The position numbers were made by a program, and so were the translations under genes. The notes below the pieces were generated by a model. It saw nothing but the letters and a program-made list of their open reading frames with translations. It did no database searches and had not been told where the DNA came from. DNA of 64,000 nt. Origin: Balanoglossus misakiensis. Taxonomy: Eukaryota > Hemichordata. Below are positions 1-14,366 of this stretch, in pieces (position 1 is the stretch's first letter; every line of letters begins with the position of its first letter). The stretch spans positions 10,044,001 to 10,108,000 of the forward strand of contig CM082588.2 of the NCBI GenBank assembly GCA_040954595.2, given 5' to 3'.

Positions 1-30
1 TGCGCATCACAACAGAATGTTGTAAACAAA

Positions 31-3000
31 CGAGGCTGTGTTTGGTAGCAACCATGGACATTTTAGAACTATCTCTCGATCTACAGAGTCTATAGTGGAA
101 AACTTTCTTATGCACATAGGCCTATCTATGTGTTCTGTGCCTCACAACAGAATTCGGTAAATAAACGAGGCTGTTTGGAAGCAACCATGGAAATTTTAGA
201 ACTATCCGTCGATCTACAGAGTCTAGTGGAAAACGTTCTTATGCGCATAGGCCTATATATGTGTTCTGCGCATCACAACAGAATTTTGTAAACAAACGAG
301 GCTGTGTTTGAAAGCAACCATGGAAATTTTAGAACTATCTCTCGATGTACAGAGTCTATAGTGGAAAACTTTCTTATGCACATATGCCTATCTATGTGTT
401 CTGCGCCTCAAAACAGAATTCCGTAAATAAACGAGGCTGTTTGGAAGCAAACATGGAAATTTTAGAACTAACTCTCGATCTACAGAGTATAGTGGAAAAC
501 GTTCATATGCGCATAGGCCTATCTATGTGTTCTGCGCATCACAACAGAATTTTGTAAACAAACCAGGCTTTGTTTGGAAGCAACCATGGACATTTTAGAA
601 CTATTCGTCGATCTACGGAGTCTAGTGGAAAACTTTCTTATGCGCATAGGCATATGTATGTGTTCTACGCATCACAACAGAATTCGGTAAATAAACGAGG
701 CTGTTTGGAAACAACCATGGAAATTTTTGAACTATCCGTTGATCTAAAGTTGAAAAGTTTTTTATGCGCATAGGCCTATCTATGTGTTCTGCGCCTCACA
801 ACAGAAATCGGTAAATAAACGAGGCTGTTTGGAAGCAACCATGGAAATTTTACAACTATCTCTCGATCTACAGAGTCTATAGTGGAAAACTTTCTTATTC
901 ACATATGCCTATCTATGTGTTCTGCGCCTCAAAACAGAATTCCGCAAATAAACGAGGCTGTTTGGAAGCAAACATGGAAGTTTTAGAACTATCTCTCGAT
1001 CTACAGTGTATAGTGGAAAACGTTCATATGCGCATAGGCCTATCTATGTGTTCTGCGCATCACAACAGAATTTTGTAATCAATCGAGGATGTGTTTGGAA
1101 GCAATCATGGAAATTTTAGAACTATCCGTCGATCTACAGAGTCTAGTGGGAAACTTTCTTATGCGCATAGGCATATGTATGTGTTCAGCGCATCACAACA
1201 AAATTTTGTAAATGAACGAGGCTGTGTTTGGAAACAACCATGGAAATTTTAGAACTATCTCTCGATCTAAAGTTGAAAAGTTTCTTATGCGCATAGGCCT
1301 ATTACGTGTTCTGCGCCTCACAACAGAATTCGGTAAATAAACGAGGCTGTTTGGAAGCAACAATGGAAATTTTAGAACTATCCGTCGATCTACGGAGTAT
1401 AGTGGAAAACGTTCATATGCGCATAGGCCTATATATGTGTTCTGCGCATCACAACAGAATTTTGTAAACAATCGAGGATGTGTTTGGAAGCAATCATGGA
1501 AATTTTAGAACTATCCGTCGATCTACAGAGTCTAGTGGGAAACTTTCTTATGCGCATAGGCATATGTATGTGTTCAGCGCATAACAACAGAATTTTGTAA
1601 ATGAACGAGGCTGTGTTTGGAAACAACCATGGAAATTTTACAACTATCCGTCGATCTACGGAGTCTGGTGGAAAACTTTCTTATGCGCATAGGCCTATTA
1701 CGTGCTCTGCGCCTCACAACAGAATTCGGTAAATAAACGAGGCTGTTTGGAAGCAACCATGGAAATTTTAGAACTATCCGTCGATCTACAGAGTCTAGTG
1801 GAAAAATGTCTTATGCGCATAGGCCTATCATGTGTTCTGCGCCTCACAACAGAAATCGGTAAATAAAAGAGGCTGTTTGGAAGCAACCATGGAAATTGTA
1901 CAACTATCCGTCGATCTACAGAGTCTAGTGGAAAACTTCCTTATGCGCATAGACCTATTACGTGTTCTGCGCCTCACAACAGAATTCGGTAAATAAACGA
2001 TGCTGTTTGGAAGCAACCATGGAAATTTTACAACTATCCGTCGATCTACAGAGTCTGGTGGAAAAATTTCTTATGCGCATAGTCCTATCATGTGTTCTGC
2101 GCATCACAACAGAATTCGGTAAATAAACGAGGCTGTTTGGAAGCAACCATTGAAATTTTAGAACTATCCGTCGATCTACAGAGTCTAGTGGAAAACGTTC
2201 TTATGCGCATAGGCCTATCTATGTGTTATGCGCATCACAACAGAAATCGGTAAATAAACGAGGCTGTGTTTGGAAGCAACCATGGACATTTTAGAACTAT
2301 CTCTCGATCTACAGAGTCTATAGTGGAAAACTTTCTTATGCACATATGCCTATCTATGTGTTCTGCGCCTCACAACAGAAATCGGTAAATAAACGAGGCT
2401 GTTTAAAAGCAACCATGGAAATTTTACAGCTATCCGTCGATCTACAGAGTCTAGTGGAAACGTTCTTATGCGCATAGGCCTATATATGTGTTCTGCGCAT
2501 CACAACAGAATTTTGTAAACAAACGAGGCTGTGTTTGGAAGCAACCATGGACATTTTAGAACTATCTCTCGATCTACAGAGTCTATAGTGGAAAACTTTC
2601 TTATGCACATATGCCTATCTATGTGTTCTGCGCCTCACAACAGAATTCGGTAAATAAACGAGGCTGTTTGAAAGCAACCATGGAAATTTTACAACTATCC
2701 GTTGATCTACAGAGTCTAGTGGAAAACGTTATTATGCGCATAGGCCTATATATGTGTTCTGCGCATCACAACAGAATTGTGTAAACAAACGAGGCTGTGT
2801 TTGGAAGCAACCATGGAAATTTTAGAACTATCTCTCGATCTACAGAGTCTAGTGGAAAACTTTATTATGCACATATGCCTATCTATGTGTTCTGCGCATC
2901 ACAACAGAAATCGGTAAATAAACGAGGCTGTTTGGAAGCAACCATGGAAATTTTACAACTATCCGTCGATCTACAGAGTCTGGTGGAAAACTTTCTTATG

Positions 3001-5746
3001 CGCATAGGCCTATTACGTGCTCTGCGCCTCACAACAGAATTCGGTAAATAAACGAGGCTGTTTGGAAGCAACCATGGAAATTTTAGAACTATCCGTCGAT
3101 CTACAGAGTCTAGTGGAAAAATGTCTTATGCGCATAGGCCTATCATGTGTTCTGCGCCTCACAACAGAAATCGGTAAATAAACGAGGCTGTTTGGAAGTA
3201 ACCATGGAAATTGTACAACTATCCGTCGATCTACAGAGTCTAGTGGAAAACGTTCTTATGCGCATAGGCCTATCTATGTGTTATGCGCATCACAACAGAA
3301 ATCGGTAAATAAACGAGGCTGTATTTGGAAGCAACCATGAAATTTTACAACTATCCGTCGATCTACAGAGTCTAGTGGAAAAATGTCTCATGCGCATAGG
3401 CCTATCATGTGTTCTGCGCCTCACAACAGAAATCGGTAAATAAACGAGGCTGTTTGGAAGCAACCATAGAAATTTTACAGCTATCCGTCGATCTACAGAG
3501 TCTAGTGGAAACGTTCTTATGCGCATAGGCCTATATATGTGTTCTGCGCATCACAACAGAATGTTGTAAACAAACGAGGCTGTGTTTGGTAGCAACCATG
3601 GACATTTTAGAACTATCTCTCGATCTACAGAGTCTATAGTGGAAAACTTTCTTATGCACATATGCCTATCTATGTGTTCTGCGCCTCACAACAGAATTCG
3701 GTAAATAAACGAGGCTGTTTGGAAGCAACCATGGAAATTTTACAACTATCCGTCGATCTACAGAGTCTAGTGGAAAACGTTATTATGCGCATAGGCCTAT
3801 ATATGTGTTCTGCGCATCACAACAGAATTTTGTAAACAAACGAGGCTGTGTTTGGAAGCAACCATGGACATTTTAGAACTATCTCTCGATCTACAGAGTC
3901 TATAGTTGGAAACTTTCTTATGCACATAGGCCTATCTATGTGTTCTGTGCCTCACAACAGAATTCGGTAAATAAACGAGGCTGTTTGGAAGCAACCATGG
4001 AAATTTTAGAACTATCCGTCGATCTACAGAGTCTAGTGGAAAACGTTCTTATGCGCATAGGCCTATATATGTGTTCTGCGCATCACAACAGAATTTTGTA
4101 AACAAACGAGGCTGTGTTTGAAAGCAACCATGGAAATTTTAGAACTATCTCTCGATGTACAGAGTCTATAGTGGAAAGCTTTCTTATGCACATATGCCTA
4201 TCTATGTGTTCTGCGCCTCAAAACAGAATTCCGTAAATAAACGAGGCTGTTTGGAAGCAAACATGGAAATTTTAGAACTAACTCTCGATCTACAGAGTAT
4301 AGTGGAAAACGTTCATATGCGCATAGGCCTATCTATGTGTTCTGCGCATCACAACAGAATTTTGTAAACAAACCAGGCTTTGTTTGGAAGCAACCATGGA
4401 CATTTTAGAACTATTCGTCGATCTACGGAGTCTAGTGGAAAACTTTCTTATGCGCATAGGCATATGTATGTGTTCTACGCATCACAACAGAATTCGGTAA
4501 ATAAACGAGGCTGTTTGGAAACAACCATGGAAATTTTTGAACTATCCGTTGATCTAAAGTTGAAAAGTTTTTTATGCGCATAGGCCTATCTATGTGTTCT
4601 GCGCCTCACAACAGAAATCGGTAAATAAACGAGGCTGTTTGGAAGCAACCATGGAAATTTTACAACTATCTCTCGATCTACAGAGTCTATAGTGGAAAAC
4701 TTTCTTATTCACATATGCCTATCTATGTGTTCTGCGCCTCAAAACAGAATTCCGCAAATAAACGAGGCTGTTTGGAAGCAAACATGGAAGTTTTAGAACT
4801 ATCTCTCGATCTACAGTGTATAGTGGAAAACGTTCATATGCGCATAGGCCTATCTATGTGTTCTGCGCATCACAACAGAATTTTGTAATCAATCGAGGAT
4901 GTGTTTGGAAGCAATCATGGAAATTTTAGAACTATCCGTCGATCTACAGAGTCTAGTGGGAAACTTTCTTATGCGCATAGGCATATGAATGTGTTCAGCG
5001 CATCACAACAGAATTTTGTAAATGAACGAGGCTGTGTTTGGAAACAACCATGGAAATTTTAGAACTATCTCTCGATCTAAAGTTGAAAAGTTTCTTATGC
5101 GCATAGGCCTATTACGTGTTCTGCGCCTCACAACAGAATTCGGTAAATAAACGAGGCTGTTTGGAAGCAACAATGGAAATTTTAGAACTATCCGTCGATC
5201 TACGGAGTATAGTGGAAAACGTTCATATGCGCATAGGCCTATATATGTGTTCTGCGCATCACAACAGAATTTTGTAAACAATCGAGGATGTGTTTGGAAG
5301 CAATCATGGAAATTTTAGAACTATCCGTCGATCTACAGAGTCTAGTGGGAAACTTTCTTATGCGCATAGGCATATGTATGTGTTCAGCGCATCACAACAG
5401 AATTTTGTAAATGAACGAGGCTGTGTTTGGAAACAACCATGGAAATTTTACAACTATCCGTCGATCTACGGAGTCTGGTGGAAAACTTTCTTATGCGCAT
5501 AGGCCTATTACGTGCTCTGCGCCTCACAACAGAATTCGGTAAATAAACGAGGCTGTTTGGAAGCAACCATGGACATTTTAGAACTATCCGTCGATCTACA
5601 GAGTCTAGTGGAAAAATGTCTTATGCGCATAGGCCTGTCATGTGTTCTGCGCCTCACAACAGAAATCGGTAAATAAACGAGGCTGTTTGGAAGCAACCAT
5701 GGAAATTGTACAACTATCCGTCGATCTACAGAGTCTAGTGGAAAAC
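31..5746. repeat. HOR block, 3,810-bp offset
   Basis: Bases 31-1936 recur almost unchanged at 3841-5746, an offset of 3810 bp (29 monomers). Rare variants are shared, including the shortened aaagttgaaaag monomers near 746 and 4556, and the lone frameshift-like changes around them. Divergence begins at 1937/5747. A third partial copy follows further right: the 1574-1886 segment recurs at 5384 and again at 7346 (offset 1962, 15 monomers). Confidence 0.85.
2524..2789. repeat. Representative B+A monomer pair (266-bp dimer)
   Basis: This pair shows the two main monomer types. Type B (2524-2658, 135 bp) follows ttttgtaaacaaa, has gctgtgtttgg, a tctctcgatc core, gtctatagtgg and TATGCACATATGCCTAT. 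Type A (2659-2789, 131 bp) follows ttcggtaaataaa, has gctgtttg, a tccgttgatc or tccgtcgatc core, gtctagtgg and the intact double palindrome TATGCGCATAGGCCTAT. B then A recurs through much of the array, though runs of A-like monomers also occur (for example 9,900-10,400). Confidence 0.85.
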
Positions 5747-8149
5747 GTTCTTATGCGCATAGGCCTATCTATGTGTTATGCGCATCACAACAGAAATCGG
5801 TAAATAAACGAGGCTGTATTTTGAAGCAACCATGAAATTTAACAACTATCCGTCGATCTACAGAGTCTGGTGGAAAACTTCCTTATGCGCATAGACCTAT
5901 TACGTGTTCTGCGCCTCACAACAGAATTCCGTAAATAAACGATGCTGTTTGGAAGCAACCATGGAAATTGTACAACTATCCGTCGATCTACAGAGTCTAG
6001 TGGAAAACGTTCTTATGCGCATAGGCCTATCTATGTGTTATGCGCATCTCAACAGAAATCGGTAAATAAACGAGGCTGTGTTTGGAAGCAACCATGGACA
6101 TTTTAGAACTATCTACAGAGTCTATAGTGGAAAACTTTCTTATGCACATATGCCTATCTATGTGTTCTGCGCCTCACAACAGAAATCGGTAAATAAACGA
6201 GGCTGTTTAAAAGCAACCATGGAAATTTTACAGCTATCCGTCGATCTACAGAGTCTAGTGGAAACGTTCTTATGCGCATAGGCCTATATATGTGTTCTGC
6301 GCATCACAACAGAATTTTGTAAACAAACGAGGCTGTGTTTGGAAGCAACCATGGACATTTTAGAACTATCTCTCGATCTACAGAGTCTATAGTGGAAAAC
6401 TTTCTTATGCACATATGCCTATCTATGTGTTCTGCGCCTCACAACAGAATTCGGTAAATAAACGAGGCTGTTTGGAAGCAACCATGGAAATTTTACAACT
6501 ATCCGTCGATCTACAGAGTCTAGTGGAAAACGTTATTATGCGCATAGGCCTATATATGTGTTCTGCGCATCACAACAGAATTTTGTAAACAAACGAGGCT
6601 GTGTTTGGAAGCAACCATGGAAATTTTAGAACTATCTCTCGATCTACAGAGTCTAGTGGAAAACTTTATTATGCACATATGCCTATCTATGTGTTCTGCG
6701 CATCACAACAGAAATCGGTAAATAAACGAGGCTGTTTGGAAGCAACCATGGAAATTTTACAACTATCCGTCGATCTACAGAGTCTGGTGGAAAACTTTCT
6801 TATGCGCATAGGCATATGTATGTGTTCTACGCATCACAACAGAATTCGGTAAATAAACGAGGCTGTTTGGAAACAACCATGGAAATTTTTGAACTATCCG
6901 TTGATCTAAAGTTGAAAAGTTTTTTATGCGCATAGGCCTATCTATGTGTTCTGCGCCTCACAACAGAAATCGGTAAATAAACGAGGCTGTTTGGAAGCAA
7001 CCATGGAAATTTTACAACTATCTCTCGATCTACAGAGTCTATAGTGGAAAACATTCTTATTCACATATGCCTATCTATGTGTTCTGCGCCTCAAAACAGA
7101 ATTCCGCAAATAAACGAGGCTGTTTGGAAGCAAACATGGAAGTTTTAGAACTATCTCTCGATCTACAGTGTATAGTGAAAAACGTTCATATGCGCATAGG
7201 CCTATCTATGTGTTCTGCGCATCACAACAGAATTTTGTAAACAATCGAGGATGTGTTTGGAAGCAATCATGGAAATTTTAGAACTATCCGTCGATCTACA
7301 GAGTCTAGTGGAAACTTTCTTATGCGCATAGGCATATGTATGTGTTCAGCGCATCACAACAGAATTTTGTAAATGAACGAGGCTGTGTTTGGAAACAACC
7401 ATGGAAATTTTACAACTATCCGTCGATCTACGGAGTCTGGTGGAAAACTTTCTTATGCGCATAGGCCTATTACGTGCTCTGCGCCTCACAACAGAATTCG
7501 GTAAATAAACGAGGCTGTTTGGAAGCAACCATGGAAATTTTAGAACTATCCGTCGATCTACAGAGTCTAGTGGAAAAATGTCTTATGCGCATAGGCCTAT
7601 CATGTGTTCTGCGCCTCACAACAGAAATCGGTAAATAAACGAGGCTGTTTGGAAGCAACCATGGAAATTGTACAACTATCCGTCGATGTACAGAGTCTAG
7701 TGGAAAACGTTCTTATGCGCATAGGCCTATCTATGTGTTATGCGCATCACAACAGAAATCGGTAAATAAACGAGGCTGTATTTGGAAGCAACCATGAAAT
7801 TTTACAACTATCCGTCGATCTACAGAGTCTGGTGGAAAACTTCCTTATGCGCATAGACCTATTACGTGTTCTGCGCCTCACAACAGAATTCGGTAAATAA
7901 ACGATGCTGTTTGGAAGCAACCATGGAAATTGTACAACTATCCGTCGATCTACAGAGTCTAGTGGAAAACGTTCTTATGCGCATAGGCCTATCTATGTGT
8001 TATGCGCATCACAACAGAAATCGGTAAATAAACGAGGCTGTGTTTGGAAGCAACCATGGACATTTTAGAACTATCTCTCGATCTACAGAGTCTGTAGTGG
8101 AAAACTTTCTTATGCACATATGCCTATCTATGTGTTCTGCGCCTCACAA

Positions 8150-11100
8150 CAGAATTCGGTAAATAAACGAGGCTGTTTGGAAGCAACCATGGAAATTTTA
8201 CAGCTATCCGTCGATCTACAGAGTCTAGTGGAAACGTTCTTATGCGCATAGGCCTATATATGTGTTCTGCGCATCACAACAGAATTTTGTAAACAAACGA
8301 GGCTGTGTTTGGAAGCAACCATGGACATTTTAGAACTATCTCTCGATCTACAGAGTCTATAGTGGAAAACTTTCTTATGCACATATGCCTATCTATGTGT
8401 TCTGCGCCTCACAACAGAATTCGGTAAATAAACGAGGCTGTTTGGAAGCAACCATGGAAATTTTACAACTATCCGTCGATCTACAGAGTCTAGTGGAAAA
8501 CGTTATTATGCGCATAGGCCTATATATGTGTTCTGCGCATCACAACAGAATTTTGTAAACAAACGAGGCTGTGTTTGGAAGCAACCATGGAAATTTTAGA
8601 ACTATCTCTCGATCTACAGAGTCTAGTGGAAAACTTTATTATGCACATATGCCTATCTATGTGTTCTGCGCATCACAACAGAAATCGGTAAATAAACGAG
8701 GCTGTTTGGAAGCAACCATGGAAATTTTACAACTATCCGTCGATCTACAGAGTCTGGTGGAAAACTTTCTTATGCGCATAGGCCTATTACGTGCTCTGCG
8801 CCTCACAACAGAATTCGGTAAATAAACGAGGCTGTTTGGAAGCAACCATGGACATTGTACAACTATCCGTCGATCTACAAAGTCTAGTGGAAACGTTCTT
8901 ATGCGCATAGGCCTATCAATGTGTTATGCGCATCACAACAGAAATCGGTAAATAAACGAGGCTGTATTTGGAAGCAACCATGAAATTTTACAACTATCCG
9001 TCGATCTACAGAGTCTAGTGGAAAAATGTCTCATGCGCATAGGCCTATCATGTGTTCTGCGCCTCACAACAGAAATCGGTAAATAAACGAGGCTGTTTGG
9101 AAGCAACCATGGAAATTTTACAGCTATCCGTCGATCTACAGAGTCTAGTGGAAAACGTTCTTATGCGCATAGGCCTATCTATGTGTTATGCGCATCACAA
9201 CAGAAATCGGTAAATAAACGAGGCTGTGTTTGGAAGCAACCATGGACATTTTAGAACTATCTCTCGATCTACAGAGTCTGTAGTGGAAAACTTTCTTATG
9301 CACATATGCCTATCTATGTGTTCTGCGCCTCACAACAGAATTCGGTAAATAAACGAGGCTGTTTGGAAGCAACCATGGAAATTTTACAGCTATCCGTCGA
9401 TCTACAGAGTCTAGTGGAAAACGTTATTATGCGCATAGGCCTATATATGTGTTCTGCGCATCACAACAGAATTTTGTAAACAAACGAGGCTGTGTTTGGA
9501 AGCAACCATGGACATTTTAGAACTATCTCTCGATCTACAGAGTCTATAGTGGAAAACTTTCTTATGCACATATGCCTATCTATGTGTTCTGCGCCTCACA
9601 ACAGAATTCGGTAAATAAACGAGGCTGTTTGGAAGCAACCATGGAAATTTTACAACTATCCGTCGATCTACAGAGTCTAGTGGAAAACGTTATTATGCGC
9701 ATAGGCCTATATATGTGTTCTGCGCATCACAACAGAATTTTGTAAACAAACGAGGCTGTGTTTGGAAGCAACCATGGAAATTTTAGAACTATCTCTCGAT
9801 CTACAGAGTCTAGTGGAAAACTTTATTATGCACATATGCCTATCTATGTGTTCTGCGCATCACAACAGAAATCGGTAAATAAACGAGGCTGTTTGGAAGC
9901 AACCATGGAAATTTTACAACTATCCGTCGATCTACAGAGTCTGGTGGAAAACTTTCTTATGCGCATAGGCCTATTACGTGCTCTGCGCCTCACAACAGAA
10001 TTCGGTAAATAAACGAGGCTGTTTGGAAGCAACCATGGAAATTTTAGAACTATCCGTCGATCTACAGAGTCTAGTGGAAAAATGTCTTATGCGCATAGGC
10101 CTATCATGTGTTCTGCGCCTCACAACAGAAATCGGTAAATAAACGAGGCTGTTTGGAAGCAACCATGGAAATTGTACAACTATCCGTCGATCTAAAGAGT
10201 CTAGTGGAAAACGTTCTTATGCGCATAGGCCTATCTATGTGTTATGCGCATCACAACAGAAATCGGTAAATAAACGAGGCTGTATTTGGAAGCAACCATG
10301 AAATTTTACAACTATCCGTCGATCTACAGAGTCTGGTGGAAAACTTCCTTATGCGCATAGACCTATTACGTGTTCTGCGCCTCACAACAGAATTCGGTAA
10401 ATAAACGAGGCTGTTTGGAAGCAACCATGGACATTGTAGAACTATCCGTCGATCTACAAAGTCTAGTGGAAACGTTGTTATGCGCATAGGCCTATCAATG
10501 TGTTATGCGCATCACAACAGAAATCGGTAAATAAACGAGGCTGTATTTGGAAGCAACCATGAAATTTTACAACTATCCGTCGATCTACAGAGTCTAGTGG
10601 AAAAATGTCTCATGCGCATAGGCCTATCATGTGTTCTGCGCCTCACAACAGAAATCGGTAAATAAACGAGGCTGTTTGGAAGCAACCATGGAAATTTTAC
10701 AGCTATCCGTCGATCTACAGAGTCTAGTGGAAAAATGTCTCATGCGCATAGGCCTATCATGTGTTCTGCGCCTCACAACAGAAATCGGTAAATAAACGAG
10801 GCTGTTTGGAAGCAACCATGGAAATTTTACAGCTATCCGTCGATCTACAGAGTCTAGTGGAAACGTTCTTATGCGCATAGGCCTATATATGTGTTCTGCG
10901 CATCACAACAGAATTTTGTAAACAAACGAGGCTGTGTTTGGTAGCAACCATGGACATTTTAGAACTATCTCTCGATCTACAGAGTCTATAGTGGAAAACT
11001 TTCTTATGCACATATGCCTATCTATGTGTTCTGCGCCTCACAACAGAATTCGGTAAATAAACGAGGCTGTTTGGAAGCAACCATGGAAATTTTACAACTA

Positions 11101-13828
11101 TCCGTCGATCTACAGAGTCTAGTGGAAAACGTTATTATGCGCATAGGCCTATATATGTGTTCTGCGCATCACAACAGAATTTTGTAAACAAACGAGGCTG
11201 TGTTTGGAAGCAACCATGGAAATTTTACAACTATCTCTCGATCTACAGAGTCTAGTGGAAAACTTTATTATGCACATATGCCTATCTATGTGTTCTGCGC
11301 ATCACAACAGAAATCGGTAAATAAACGAGGCTGTTTGGAAGCAACCATGGAAATTTTACAACTATCCGTCGATCTACAGAGTCTGGTGGAAAACTTTCTT
11401 ATGCGCATAGGCCTATTACGTGCTCTGCGCCTCACAACAGAATTCGGTAAATAAACGAGGCTGTTTGGAAGCAACCATGGACATTGTACAACTATCCGTC
11501 GATCTACAAAGTCTAGTGGAAACGTTCTTATGCGCATAGGCCTATCAATGTGTTATGCGCATCACAACAGAAATCGGTAAATAAACGAGGCTGTATTTGG
11601 AAGCAACCATGAAATTTTACAACTATCCGTCGATCTACAGAGTCTAGTGGAAAAATGTCTCATGCGCATAGGCCTATCATGTGTTCTGCGCCTCACAACA
11701 GAAATCGGTAAATAAACGAGGCTGTTTGGAAGCAACCATGGAAATTTTACAGCTATCCGTCGATCTACAGAGTCTAGTGGAAAACGTTCTTATGCGCATA
11801 GGCCTATCTATGTGTTATGCGCATCACAACAGAAATCGGTAAATAAACGAGGCTGTGTTTGGAAGCAACCATGGACATTTTAGAACTATCTCTCGATCTA
11901 CAGAGTCTGTAGTGGAAAACTTTCTTATGCACATATGCCTATCTATGTGTTCTGCGCCTCACAACAGAATTCGGTAAATAAACGAGGCTGTTTGGAAGCA
12001 ACCATGGAAATTTTACAGCTATCCGTCGATCTACAGAGTCTAGTGGAAAACGTTATTATGCGCATAGGCCTATATATGTGTTCTGCGCATCACAACAGAA
12101 TTTTGTAAACAAACGAGGCTGTGTTTGGAAGCAACCATGGACATTTTAGAACTATCTCTCGATCTACAGAGTCTATAGTGGAAAACTTTCTTATGCACAT
12201 ATGCCTATCTATGTGTTCTGCGCCTCACAACAGAATTCGGTAAATAAACGAGGCTGTTTGGAAGCAACCATGGAAATTTTACAACTATCCGTCGATCTAC
12301 AGAGTCTAGTGGAAAACGTTATTATGCGCATAGGCCTATATATGTGTTCTGCGCATCACAACAGAATTTTGTAAACAAACGAGGCTGTGTTTGGAAGCAA
12401 CCATGGAAATTTTAGAACTATCTCTCGATCTACAGAGTCTAGTGGAAAACTTTATTATGCACATATGCCTATCTATGTGTTCTGCGCATCACAACAGAAA
12501 TCGGTAAATAAACGAGGCTGTTTGGAAGCAACCATGGAAATTTTACAACTATCCGTCGATCTACAGAGTCTGGTGGAAAACTTTCTTATGCGCATAGGCC
12601 TATTACGTGCTCTGCGCCTCACAACAGAATTCGGTAAATAAACGAGGCTGTTTGGAAGCAACCATGGAAATTTTAGAACTATCCGTCGATCTACAGAGTC
12701 TAGTGGAAAAATGTCTTATGCGCATAGGCCTATCATGTGTTCTGCGCCTCACAACAGAAATCGGTAAATAAACGAGGCTGTTTGGAAGCAACCATGGAAA
12801 TTGTACAACTATCCGTCGATCTAAAGAGTCTAGTGGAAAACGTTCTTATGCGCATAGGCCTATCTATGTGTTATGCGCATCACAACAGAAATCGGTAAAT
12901 AAACGAGGCTGTATTTGGAAGCAACCATGAAATTTTACAACTATCCGTCGATCTACAGAGTCTGGTGGAAAACTTCCTTATGCGCATAGACCTATTACGT
13001 GTTCTGCGCCTCACAACAGAATTCGGTAAATAAACGAGGCTGTTTGGAAGCAACCATGGACATTGTAGAACTATCCGTCGATCTACAAAGTCTAGTGGAA
13101 ACGTTCTTATGCGCATAGGCCTATCAATGTGTTATGCGCATCACAACAGAAATCGGTAAATAAACGAGGCTGTATTTGGAAGCAACCATGAAATTTTACA
13201 ACTATCCGTCGATCTACAGAGTCTAGTGGAAAAATGTCTCATGCGCATAGGCCTATCATGTGTTCTGCGCCTCACAACAGAAATCGGTAAATAAACGAGG
13301 CTGTTTGGAAGCAACCATGGAAATTTTACAGCTATCCGTCGATCTACAGAGTCTAGTGGAAAAATGTCTCATGCGCATAGGCCTATCATGTGTTCTGCGC
13401 CTCACAACAGAAATCGGTAAATAAACGAGGCTGTTTGGAAGCAACCATGGAAATTTTACAGCTATCCGTCGATCTACAGAGTCTAGTGGAAACGTTCTTA
13501 TGCGCATAGGCCTATATATGTGTTCTGCGCATCACAACAGAATTTTGTAAACAAACGAGGCTGTGTTTGGTAGCAACCATGGACATTTTAGAACTATCTC
13601 TCGATCTACAGAGTCTATAGTGGAAAACTTTCTTATGCACATATGCCTATCTATGTGTTCTGCGCCTCACAACAGAATTCGGTAAATAAACGAGGCTGTT
13701 TGGAAGCAACCATGGAAATTTTACAACTATCCGTCGATCTACAGAGTCTAGTGGAAAACGTTATTATGCGCATAGGCCTATATATGTGTTCTGCGCATCA
13801 CAACAGAATTTTGTAAACAAACGAGGCT
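8150..13828. repeat. HOR block, two copies of a 2,629-bp unit
   Basis: Segments at 8571, 8657, 9758, 9844, 9974, 10251 and 10627 all recur exactly 2629 bp later (20 monomers), with only scattered base changes. Within each copy a 1187-bp (9 monomers) and a 1442-bp (11 monomers) sub-spacing is also present. The edges given are approximate, judged from where the offset alignment breaks. Confidence 0.85.
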
Positions 13829-14366
13829 GTTTGGAAGCAACCATGGAAATTTTACAGCTATCCGTCGATCTACATAGTCTAGTGGAAAACGTTCTTATGC
13901 GCATAGGCCTATCTATGTGTTATGCGCATCACAACAGAAATCGGTAAATAAACGAGGCTGTGTTTGGAAGCAACCATTGACATTTTAGAACTATCTCTCG
14001 ATCTACAGAGTCTGTAGTGGAAAACTTTCTTATGCACATATGCCTATCTATGTGTTCTGCGCCTCACAACAGAATTCGGTAAATAAACGAGGCTGTTTGG
14101 AAGCAACCATGGAAATTTTACAGCTATCCGTCGATCTACAGAGTCTAGTGGAAAACGTTATTATGCGCATAGGCCTATATATGTGTTCTGCGCATCACAA
14201 CAGAAATCGGTAAATAAACGAGGCTGTTTGGAAGCAACCATGGAAATTTTACAACTATCCGTCGATCTACAGAGTCTGGTGGAAAACTTTCTTATGCGCA
14301 TAGGCCTATTACGTGCTCTGCGCCTCACAACAGAATTCGGTAAATAAACGAGGCTGTTTGGAAGCA

